Source: Macrothele yani | Lineage: Eukaryota > Arthropoda > Arachnida > Araneae > Macrothelidae | NCBI GenBank assembly: GCA_039090855.1 | Contig: CM077007.1 | Location: 16,417,515 to 16,481,514, forward strand | DNA: 64,000 nucleotides | Direction: 5' to 3' | Shown: one piece after another, positions 41,831 to 51,026 of the stretch | How the letters are laid out: the number at the start of each line of letters is the position of its first letter | How positions within the stretch are numbered: position 1 is the first letter of the stretch | Notes under the pieces: model-generated | Seen by the model: only the letters and a program-made list of their open reading frames with translations | Told to the model about the DNA's origin: nothing | The model's database searches: none | Program-made: the position numbers and the translations under genes

Positions 41831-44216
41831 AAATACTCAAATAACATTTATAGCGTAGTAAATCGGTTTATTTTTGTGGTGTAATATGTATAAAGATACG
41901 CCAAGCTTTCACGCTCCACTGGAAGGCAATGTAGATATAAAATGCAGGGAATTAGAACACGTAAGAAACAAGGTGATTTTTTGAAAATAACATGGATGAC
42001 ATCACGAGCAGTAATACGCGAATTTTTATCACGCAATTATATGGTGTGCAGCGATGTGTTTCTATATTTTAATAACGCAAGCGAAGCCATTGGTACAGTT
42101 CGATAGAGACAACGTTACTGCATGCTAGTTTACTGAAAAGGATTTCGACTCTATCCCTGATGGCTGTCCCTTTAAAATTCGTGTAAGGGGCAATTCTTCT
42201 AACACTATTCCATATATGGGGATGCATTATTCAGTAGAGAATACAGGCCTCCCAGATACATGCAGAATACAGGCCTCCCCAGAGAGGTTATGCATTGCTC
42301 AGCAGCTCCTGTAGGAATAGTATTACAAGAACTGCCCCTTACACGAATTTAAAGGGACTGCCATCAGGGAAAGAGTCCAAATCCTTTCCAGCAAACTAGC
42401 ATGTAGTGACGAATTACCAAAGGTTTAGCATGCCTTATTGAAAGATAGAAACACATCGAGGCACCTTTTATAACTGCGTGATAAAAACTCACATAATACA
42501 CTGCTGGACAATCGCTAAGGACGGATCATAAACGACTATATAGCGCATAAAAAAGTAAGTGTGGTTTGATGCCAAGTGAAATAAAATAATGTCAGAATGC
42601 CAGGACATTACAAGAAAGACAATTTATTGTGCTCTGAAATCCAGAATGCTTTGGAACGTTTTCAAGGGACAAACAGGCCATTTTGTGCAGAATATGTAAA
42701 CGTGAAAAAAATGCAATTACCGTCCGCAGGCGTTGCGGGGGTAAGATGTTATTACGGGATATGGCCACCATGGAGGGCGTTGCAAGATTCCACACTTCGT
42801 GTCATGCTTTGCACAACAGTATCAAGCAGCTGTTGGGGTAATTTATCCCATTCCTCTGTCAGTGCACGGATGAGGGTGTCCCTGTTTTTGGAGGGCATTG
42901 GCGACCAGCAAGACTCCTCTCCAAAGCATGCCACACATTTTCAATGGGATTCACATCTGGAGAACGTGCTGGCCATACGAGGCGTTGAATATCCTCGCTC
43001 TCAAGACACTCCTGGACAGCGACTGTTCGGTGACATGTTGCGTTGTCGTCCATGAAAATGAATCTATCACCGACAGCACCACGGAACATGCGAACATGAG
43101 GTAGCAGAACATCATTAATGTATCATTGGCCGGTCATAGTCCCATTTGCAAGCACATAGAGCGACGTACGGTTATTGATTATGATTCCAGCCCATACCAT
43201 GACACTACATGTCGGATATCGGTCCCTTTTCTGTATGTTTGCTGGACAATATGCAGTACCAATATCACGCCATGCAGATCAGTTGTCGTCGACAATCAGA
43301 CGATAGAGTGTATCTACTCTCATCTGAGAAGAGGACAGCAGACCATTCGTTATCAGTCCAATTGCGATGTTGATGGCACCATTGCAAACGGGCGGTACGG
43401 TGACGTCTGGACAATGACATGCACACAACAGGACGGCGAGCGTATAGACCTCCTTCATACAAACGTTTGGCGACAGTATTTCGGGAGATCTGCTTGCCAG
43501 TAGCAGCCATAAACTGATTTGCTACCTCACTAGCTGTGCTGCGCCGGTGTCTTTTTGTTGATAGCACTATGTACCGATCTTCTGAAGGTGTCGTACTGCG
43601 AACACGTTCTCCCCCGTGACGTTTGCTACACTCTCCATTTGTTTGAAATGATTTCCAAAGCCTTGAAACAACACTGTGGCTGACGTCGAACTCCCTGGCA
43701 ACATCTGTTATTTTTCGCCCTTCTTCAATCTTGCCAATAATACGGTCACGCGTAAAATCATCTAGGTGATGTCGGGAAGACATACTGAAAATTTGCAAGT
43801 TCGTCAATCGATTCTTTCAATTTCAACTTTGCGTTTGAACAACAAAGGTCAATACGCGTCAAATCCTTTATATCTCTCATCAGCGCTATGACGTCACGAA
43901 CAAGTTCGGCAATCCAAAATTTGCATGCGCACAGCACGTCTTACTGTATCCCGCACTTATGCCAATTTCCACATTTTCCTGCCTTCCATTTTATGGTTGC
44001 TATCGTTGCTATTGTCATCCGTCCTTAGCAATTGTCCGGCAGTGTACTATGTCATCCACGTTATTTAAAAAAATTACCTTGTTTCTTGCGTGTTCTAATT
44101 ACCTGCATTTTATGGCTGCATTGCCTCGAAAATGCCTCCCAGTGGAGGGAATCTTTATGCATGAAAATAAATGAAAATAAAAGGATTTACTATGCTACAA
44201 GCATTTTTCGAGTATT
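41831..44216. mobile_element. large fold-back element, arms ~380 bp, with a Tc1 inserted in one arm
   Basis: The left arm (41831-42212) and right arm (42313-42496 continuing at 44047-44216) are reverse complements with scattered differences, around a 100-bp centre. Paired landmarks are GTGTAAGGGGCAATTCTT against AAGAACTGCCCCTTACACGA, and AACACGTAAGAAACAAGG against CCTTGTTTCTTGCGTGTTC. The right arm is cut by a Tc1 element at a TA. No protein is encoded in the arms. It is either a fold-back transposon or an inverted duplication; no flanking duplication was resolved. Confidence 0.85.
42499..44044 (-). pseudogene. Tc1-like transposon inside the fold-back arm
   Basis: The inverted ends begin CACTGCTGGACAATCGCTAA and, inwards, CACTGCCGGACAATTGCTAA, with TA at 42497-42498 and 44045-44046. 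Length is 1546 bp. A 180-codon minus-strand frame (43807-43265) starts near MSSRHHLDDFTRDRIIGKIE, shows the helix-turn-helix VAREFDVSHSVVSRLWKSF and reaches LFSDESRYTLSSD with the first Asp. After a break, 43089-42859 gives FIFMDDNATCHRTVAVQE (second Asp) and SPDVNPIENVWHALER (Glu), with 34 residues between. It is a sister of 17297-18854, here with the Glu kept but the frame broken. Confidence 0.92.
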
Positions 44217-44498
44217 CGCGATCTGGTGTATTTAAAATAACATTACCTGTGTTTTAAATATTACAGAAACCCGGAATTCTACGCTACACCCGGAAGACAA
44301 AGAGATCTGCATTATTATAGATTCCATTTCTTCGTGGAAATTTTAAGCTGAGATCACATGCACCTTTTCTGTGTTATGAGGGAGTAATCGAATGGAAAGT
44401 TTGTTTGAAGATCGACCAGAAGTTCATCTGAGGTGAACATATTAACCTACCTTAGAAGAGTTCAAAGTAGATGTCACAGACATTTAATTCTAAGGGGA

Positions 44499-44828
44499 TC
44501 ACTTTCGGTTAAGCTGCCAAGGAAACATTAACACCACCTCGTCACAAGTAAAGACCCCTCTTATAAAGGCTTCAGCACACATAATGTCCTGACGCAAAGC
44601 TCGCATTGAATTCACAGCGCTGTGAAACGCAGGAAGTCTAACATGATACGGACCTTTATTGCCTTCCAGAGTTTCGTCTACATAACAATCATCCTGTATT
44701 AAATTCACAATTAGACGATTTTGAACGTCATCAAGATACCGTTTAGGAGCATGGAACCGGCTTCCCAGTCTAATTAAGACACTATTACTCTTCACATAAT
44801 CCATCGTATTACCAGTATTACCATGCAT
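44499..44828 (-). CDS. hypothetical ORF, 109 codons, no recognised motif
   Basis: The minus-strand frame starts MHGNTGNTMDYVKSNSVL and ends at 44499. It has no signal peptide, membrane segment, zinc-binding pattern or transposase motif that I can see. Composition is ordinary rather than repeat-like, so it could be an exon remnant or chance. No splice sites or neighbouring exons support it. Confidence 0.15.
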   Translation of the reverse strand: MHGNTGNTMDYVKSNSVLIRLGSRFHAPKRYLDDVQNRLIVNLIQDDCYVDETLEGNKGPYHVRLPAFHSAVNSMRALRQDIMCAEAFIRGVFTCDEVVLMFPWQLNRK

Positions 44829-46154
44829 GCCTCAGTAAACCACCCGCTTGTGACATATATATATACAGCTATGAGTAACTTAATTTCGGCATTTCAAACA
44901 GCAACCAGGAAATAAACATTACCCAGATTTCACCTATTTAAACCTGTTTCTCACTTCTTCTATTTTATGTAAATTTGGTTAGAGTATCAGAAGGTAAACA
45001 CATGGAAGCAATTTTATGTAACGTCATAATTTTTGGGGGATCACTGAACTGAAACATTACATACATTCATTTATTCAAATGCAATAAAAGCTTATATATC
45101 GCGCTGTTTTAAAATGTGAATTAGTTATCTACACCACTGCCATATACACTAATGATCCATTCCATTATGAGCACCCCTAGCCTAGAAAAATGAGCGCGCC
45201 TGGAGGCCGAACGGTGACGCAGGTGAAGTTCACAGAGCAGTATATATACCACTCGAAACCCGGCTTTCGGTTAGTAGAGTGTTCGGAGTCAGAATGGGAA
45301 AAGTTGCCGATTTATCGGAGTTTGAAAAAGGACAAATTGTGATGACACGGTCCCTCGGAACTATGATCTCGGAAACGGCGCGGCTTGTGGGTTATTCACG
45401 TGCCGTTGTAGTGAGTACGTATCAAAAGTGGTGTACAGATGGCCAAACGACGAACCGTCGTCCAGCGATATGTCGTCCGCAGCTCATTGATGCCAGAGGG
45501 GAGTGGTGACTGTCGCGCATTGTTCACAGCGAACGCAGGGCCACAGTGCGGCAAATCACCGGCAGCTGCGACAGTGGTGATCAGGTTAATGTGTCACAGC
45601 ACACAGTTCATCGCAGCCTTCTGCGCATGGGCCTCCGTAGCAGAAGACCCAGCTAGGTTCCCATGCTCACTGAACGTCATCGCCAACAACGCATGAAATG
45701 GGCCCAAGATAATCGAGATTGGACCGTGGATAATTGGACGAAAGTCGCCTGGTCTGACGAATCAAGAATCCTGGTGCATCACGTAGACAGTCGAGGGCGG
45801 TTACGCCGATTACCAACGGATGCTATGGCACCTGGATGCACTGTTTGGTGTTATGCTGTGGGCGATGTTTTCTTGGAACACTTTAGACACCATTATCCCA
45901 ATAGAACAATCCCTGACAGCTGTTAGGTATCTGAACATCGGTGTGGAGCAAGTTCACCCATTCATGGCAACTGTGTTCCCTGCTGGTAATGGCCATTACA
46001 AACAGGATAATGCGCCATGCCACACTGCCAGAATCGTCAAGGAGTGGTTCGAGGAATATGCTGGTAGCTTTCCGTTAATGCCCTGGCTTCCAAAATCACG
46101 TGCCTGCCACGCAGGACGCACATGAGATAAAGGCAGGTAGCAGCGAGAGCATAC

Positions 46155-46226
46155 GTTCGCGTAGCTCAGTTGGGAGAGCGACTTACTCCGGAGTGAGGGG
46201 ACCCGAATTCGAAGCCCGACGTGGAC
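46155..46226 (+). other. tRNA-like sequence in 5' LTR of TRIM copy 2
   Basis: It has an A box TAGCTCAGTTGG, a degenerate B box GAATTCGAAGCCC and acceptor-like ends GTTCGCG / CGTGGAC. The anticodon arm is CTTAC-TCCGGA-GTGAG with a 6-nt loop. It is probably a pol III promoter relic. Confidence 0.8.
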
Positions 46227-46579
46227 AAAAATGACGAATAAACTTACTTCGTCATATTGGCGCCCGAACTTCAAGAATGATCTGGCCGTTAAAGTTCTCG
46301 CAATGGTGTGATGTTCTTTCTACACCGCGAGGCAGGAAAAATAAGAAAACTACTTCCTCAGCCCTTCGAAAAATAAAAATGTGTGTGATGTTACACCAAA
46401 TTGACTTGAATTCTCAAATGTACGTTCTTCAGCGGATGACTGCCTACAGCGACATATGGTTCCTGCTGACCTGTGGGCCATGCCCCCGGCACTCTTTCGG
46501 GGAGCGGGTGGGGGAAGATGCGACGTGACTGCCACGCAGGACGCACATGAAATAAAGGCAGATAGCAGCGAGATCATAC

Positions 46580-46652
46580 GTCCGCGTAGCTCAGTTGGGA
46601 GAGCGACTTACTCCGGAGTTAGGGGGACCCGGATTCGAAGACCGGCGTGGAC
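46580..46652 (+). other. tRNA-like sequence in 3' LTR of TRIM copy 2
   Basis: GTCCGCG and CGTGGAC can pair as an acceptor stem. The A box is TAGCTCAGTTGG; the B box reads GGATTCGAAGACC. The loop is again TCCGGA. It is one nucleotide longer than its partner in the 5' LTR. Confidence 0.8.
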
Positions 46653-46953
46653 AATAATGACGGAGAAATTTATTTCGTCATGCGCAGAAAAATGTTTTTA
46701 AAAAGAATTTACTTCGTCACACTCGAAAATTTGTGATTTGACTTGAAAAAGCGGATTCGCGCTAAATCACCACCACCCCGAAATGTACGAGAACTGGAGG
46801 ACCTGCTGTTGACATTATGGTACCAGATACCCCAGGATACCTATCGCCACCTCATCGAATCAACGCCTCACTGAGTGGCTGCTGTTTTGCGGGGTAAAGG
46901 GGGTCCTACAGCTTGTTAGGTAGGTGGTCATAATGTAATGGCTCACCGGTGTA

Positions 46954-48204
46954 CATCGAAAAGCCAAAACATTATGACCAGCGCTTCTTTGTGCAGATCG
47001 AAACAAACTGCAGGTAAACGACGACGCGTGTGAAGGTCATGAAACGGTATAAATAACACCTCATACTGAGCTTTGTTAATCAGTATTATTCTTGTTCTTC
47101 AGATGGGAAACGGACTTAAGAGAGTTTGACAAAGATGGAAATGTAATGGCCAGACGATTGGGGTCAGAGCATTTCCGAGAAGGCAATGCGTGTAGGATGC
47201 ACACGGTCAGCAGTGGTCACTTCAGACCAGGTACATCCTTTCATGGCGACGGTTCTTAGCTTTTCCCTCTTCAGACCACTTCAAAAAGTGGTCCGAAGAG
47301 GGAAAAGCTAAGAACCGTCGGCGATGTTTGGTCGGCCACGGCTCATCGATGCTAGAAGTGTGCGAAGTCTATCCCATGTGGTACGAGCCAACAGAAGGAA
47401 TGCTGCTGCGCACCTAGCCGGTAATTTGAATGTTGGTGATGGAAGTAATGTATCACAATACACAGTACATCGAACCCTACTGATTATAAAGTTGCTTATG
47501 CCGCAGTCCTCTCTGACAGCCGATGCTAACATCTATTCACAGTCGAAAGCACCTACAATGGGCACGCGAACGCGGAAACTGGACCTTCAATGATTGGAAG
47601 AAGGTCCTCTGGTCCAATGAATCTCATTTTCTGTGGCGCCATATGAATGTCCGTGTATCTTTGCGTCTCTTTCTTATGGAAGTTTTGGCACCAAGATGCA
47701 CCGTTCGGTGAAAACAAGCCGTGAGAGAAGTATTATACTTTGGACAATGTTCTGTTGGAATACTATGGCCCCAGCCATTCATGTATAGGAAACTACAACG
47801 TCTGTCACCCACTTAATCAGTATTGCAGACCTGGTACATACTTTCATGGCAACGGTATTCCTTGTCTAGTCGTGACATATTTCAGCAGATAATGCTCCAA
47901 GACACACTGCCTTGATTGTTCAAGAGTAGTTCGCGGAAGATTGCCCTGGCCTCCAGATTCCCCAGACACCAAACCAATCGATCATATGTGGTTCGTGTTG
48001 GAACAGCAAATCAGATCTGCGACGGCTGAATTATGTTTCTTACAAGAGTTAAAGGATCTACTGATAATGTGTTAGTACCAGATACCACTAGACATCTTTA
48101 GAAACCTTGTACCGTCCATGGATCGCCGGATAAGAGCTGTATCGACAGAGCGTGGAGGACCAACATCATATTTGGCAGGTGTTCATAATATTTTGCATCA
48201 TCGG
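46954..48204 (+). pseudogene. Tc1-like transposon abutting the previous one, degenerate
   Basis: The left end CATCGAAAAGCCAAAACATT follows directly on the TA at 46952-46953 that closes the previous element. The inward right end ACCGATGATGCAAAATATTA lies at about 48204. Transposase pieces on the plus strand are LREFDKDGNVMARRLGSEHF (about 47120), a segment with RANRRNAAAHLAGNLNVGDG (47385-47450), SKAPTMGTRTRKLDLQ in a shifted frame, and WKKVLWSNESHFLWRHM (about 47600), where the first catalytic Asp has become Asn. A foldback at 47247-47320 disrupts the N-terminal region. It is dead. Confidence 0.8.
47247..47320. repeat. hairpin with 35-bp arms
   Basis: Arms 47247-47281 and 47286-47320 are reverse complements with one mismatch and a 4-bp loop (CAAA). 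The preceding sequence TACATCCTTTCATGGCGACG (47232-47251) matches a segment that belongs about 600 bp further on in the same transposon (47835-47855), so the hairpin arose during a rearrangement. Confidence 0.92.
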
Positions 48205-48289
48205 TTATGTCATTTAACATAAGTTAATTTAAAGGTACAGCAAGTTAATTCATTTTCTCTGCTTCCTTTTCTTTTTTGTTTCGATAACT

Positions 48290-48480
48290 CTGAGGAACTG
48301 CTAGAGATCGCTATAAGCCGTCACCTGCTCGTAGTTTCGGGATCGGGTTCCAGAAAATCTGAAAAGCTATCGCAGTAACACAAACAGACGATCAACACCT
48401 AAACCGATCCTCTAATCCATGTCCAATTTGGACAATCAGCCTGAGACCTACTTCTCTGACCATGCGGCTACCAGGGAGGC
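48290..48480 (-). mobile_element. possible very old SINE family 1 copy
   Basis: The order TTCTGGAACCCGATCCCGAA, GGTGACGGCTTATAGCGATC and a final head region on the minus strand is that of family 1, but similarity is weak and both promoter boxes are lost. Confidence 0.35.
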
Positions 48481-48721
48481 TTTGCGCATTTAAGGATATG
48501 TTGAACAAATACTTAAGTTACATTTTCAGCCATGCAAATTACCTCACATGCTATGCACACTCATGAATTTTTTTAACCAAAATTTAAAGATATTTTAACC
48601 AAAATTCTAGCTGAAATACGCCATGTTTGTACATATTATGAATAGTATAACTGCACGAGACACATAAAACTGCCTCGCAACGTCACCGGTACTGAAGCGG
48701 CATTACGTGTTTGTATGAGAT

Positions 48722-49440
48722 AAATAAGTACATCGCTCTTTAAACGTTGTAACCACACACAGCAACCGAAAAATTGTTAATCGGCCGTCGCCGGGGAATG
48801 AATCCACGGATCTCTCGATATCTAGCCGAGCGCGTTAGCTTTATACCACGATGGCCAACAATCCACGGCGCTATGTGTGTATTTCAGGCAGCTTTTGACA
48901 TCATAAATCCGTAAGATGGGCTCAGCTACTGAGACGTCTCCATCTGGTGGGCATTAACGGCACTGGCTATATATTAATTATAGCAGTTAAGTCCAAGGGC
49001 GAGATCCAAAGTGAAAATCCTCTAAATACGTGGCGTCAGGTGAATAAATAAGTACATCACTCTTTCCACGTTGTAACCACACACAGCAACCGAAAAATTG
49101 TTAATCGGCCGCCGCCGGGGAATGAATCCACGGATCTCTCGATATCTAGCCGAGCGCGTTAGCTTTATACCACGGTGGCCAACAATCCACGGCGCTATGT
49201 GTGTATTTCAGGCAGCTTTTGACATCATAAATCCGTAAGATGGGCTCAGCTACTGAGACGTCTCCATCTGGTGGGCATTAACGGCACTGGCTATATATTA
49301 ATTATAGCAGTTAAGTCCAAGGGCGAGATCCAAAGTGAAAATCCTCTAAATACGTAGCGTCAGGTGAATAAATAAGTACATCACTCTTTCCACGTTGTAA
49401 CCACACACAGCAACCGAAAAATTGTTAATCGGCCGCCGCC
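48722..49440. repeat. 324-bp tandem repeat (2.2 units) with tRNA-like core
   Basis: Units begin AAATAAGTACATCRCTCTTT at about 48723, 49047 and 49371, a 324-bp step; the two full units are nearly identical. Each full unit contains, on the minus strand, a tRNA-like sequence of about 73 nt starting GGCCAYCGTGGTATAAAGCT and with a B-box-like GTGGATTCATTCCCC (plus-strand 48795-48868 and 49119-49192). The third unit is cut short at GCCGCCGCCGGG. Confidence 0.9.
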
Positions 49441-49455
49441 GGGGGCCGATTAACA
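49423..49455. repeat. small inverted repeat at the end of the tandem array
   Basis: TGTTAATCGGCC (49423-49434) is followed by GGCCGATTAACA (49444-49455) with a 9-bp G/C-rich spacer. The array stops exactly at this turn, which looks like a snap-back breakpoint. Confidence 0.85.
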
Positions 49456-49910
49456 GCTACCGAACTTTGTCAATGTTGTAATTCATACGAGACTGAGAGG
49501 GCCTACTATCGTCCTGAATATCTTCCCACCCTCCACAAAATTCCTTCACAAAATTCCGTAAGAGACTAGAAAAGCTGACCACGCCGCATGTCTTACTGAA
49601 CATCTTTCCGCCCTTCACAAAATCGCTGTCAATGTTCGATTCGGTACTGGGAAGGCCGATCGTGCAGCAAGTCGTCCTGAACATCTACCTTCCTTCACAA
49701 AATTACTGTCGATGTTCGAGTCTGTAACGACCGCTCCGAACGTCGTGTTGAACAACTTTCCGCTTTTCACCCATACCAGCAAAAAATGCTGAATCGTGAT
49801 AGTGCTTCATCTCCATAAACTGCACGCACCATTGTAACTGTTTATATTGAACTTTTTACGTCCTTAAAACCAAATCTTATTGCCATTCTTTGATCATATT
49901 TGAATCCACG
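49456..49910. other. unassigned stretch with internal direct repeats
   Basis: The phrase CTTCACAAAATTMCKGTC with GATGTTCGA recurs at about 49545, 49613 and 49693, separated by CTGAACATCT-like text. This suggests an old ~75-bp tandem repeat. Nothing else is recognised. Confidence 0.4.
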
Positions 49911-49911
49911 A

Positions 49912-50120
49912 TTTTTTTTATTGGAGGTTGAACGACCACCGTGAGCAACTCAGTGGGCTATAAGCAGTCACCCGTCCCTAATTTAAAGCAAATGGTTCTA
50001 GGGAAGGGTGAGAGCCAGCGCCGTAATACAAACACAACATCCATGCCTCACCGGGATTCGAACCCAGACCCATCTCGGATAAATGATCAGAAGCTATCGC
50101 TTAGACCACTGCGGCACCGG
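49912..50120 (-). mobile_element. SINE family 1 copy
   Basis: On the minus strand the head reads CGCCCCGGTGCCGCAGTGGT (A box) and the B-box region GGGTTCGAATCCC (plus-strand about 50057-50069). The body order is standard and the tail is an A-run (plus-strand T-run at 49912-49919). It is almost full length. Confidence 0.85.
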
Positions 50121-50177
50121 GGCGGGGAACCCATGACGTGGAGACTTTATTACACCCACTTAAACATGACTTTTTAG

Positions 50178-51020
50178 TAGCACCGCTTTGTGCAATGTGC
50201 TCAAACTTGGCCTCGAAAAAGTTCATGTGTGATGGTTAATAGTTCCAACAGTGCCAATGGATGGAAGCAGTAGTATCATTTAAACAAATCAGTCTTGAAA
50301 CTTTTCAGACAGGTCTTGCAGTTGGCGATGATACCCTCATTTAGGAAGCATTGATTACGCCGTTTTGATGTCATTTGATGTTAGTGTTGCGTTATACTAT
50401 AGTGTAAATATACGAACGCTGGTCCGGGGAGAGCGATACCAAAATCTGCAGTCGACTATGGTGATGCATTGGCCAATGTTGGTCCAGACATAGGAGAGCC
50501 ATCGAAATTAGTTCTGTGATACGACATTAACAATAATGAGTCAGGGGAAGTATCTCTACAGTCTGTCTTGAATCGGTCCATTTATACGCCGTGGTCAATA
50601 TTCCAAAATGATTTCAAGCACACTCTGTAACACCGATACTGGAACATTCAATAGCAGACGACTCATGCACATGCAAATGAGCGGACAGGAACGTCATCTC
50701 GAGATATTCACGTTATTCCACTATCGGACCAATTCTGTAGGGACCATAGTTAATATATGCTCGTCCTATCAGTTAAACGTATATCGAATTTGTGGCAGGA
50801 CAGAGTTTCTCAACTTTCAGTGACCGATTCCCAGTACAACAACAACTTGTTTCGAACACCAAGATTACACTACACGTTCGTCAGGACAGCTAAGCAACAT
50901 CAAAGAGAGACGAATTATTGGCCTCTGACGAGAGAAATACACAAATCGCGGTACGGTGGAACATCTGGGTTGTGATAACAGCACAGTGCACCTACAGAGC
51001 CAGAGATGGCAGTAAAAACG
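50178..51020. other. unassigned stretch
   Basis: I see no recognisable gene or element. The last 40 bp (with ACAGCACAGTGCACCTACAG) resemble a segment near 54397, hinting at a shared older repeat. Confidence 0.35.
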
Positions 51021-51026
51021 CATGTA

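Larger units (their letters stand above)
46100..46720 (+). mobile_element. TRIM-like miniature LTR retrotransposon with tRNA-like sequence in each LTR, copy 2
   Basis: The 5' LTR is about 46100-46256 and the 3' LTR about 46525-46682; both start GTGMCTGCCACGCAGGACGC and end near TTCGTCAT. The primer-binding site TGGCGCCCGAAC at 46258-46269 follows the 5' LTR by one base. A purine-rich stretch (GGGGAGCGGGTGGGGGAAGA at 46500-46519) comes just before the 3' LTR. Each LTR holds a tRNA-like module (46155-46226, 46580-46652). A further ~38 bp with another TTTACTTCGTCAC end follows. It interrupts a Tc1 transposase. No ORF of significance is inside. LTR divergence is larger than in copy 3. Confidence 0.88.
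45147..46951 (+). pseudogene. Tc1-like transposon, split by a TRIM-like element
   Basis: The ends begin CACTAATGATCCATTCCATT and, inwards, CACCGGTGAGCCATTACATT; TA lies at 45145-45146 and 46952-46953. The plus-strand transposase starts at 45294, [20 protein letters not shown], with a helix-turn-helix through [20 protein letters not shown], then a TGA at 45507. Later frames hold NWTKVAWSDESRILVHHV (first Asp, about 45745), then YKQDNAPCHTARIVKEWFEE (second Asp, about 46000), and break after MPW at 46085. The insertion 46100-46720 removes the catalytic Glu block. The 3' end resumes with AATCACCACCACCCCGAAAT. It is the same family as 21208-22431. Confidence 0.9.

Noticed and set aside
48290..48480. 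A functional SINE or tRNA gene
   Set aside because: Similarity to SINE family 1 is too weak and both promoter boxes are lost. It is listed only as a possible old copy.
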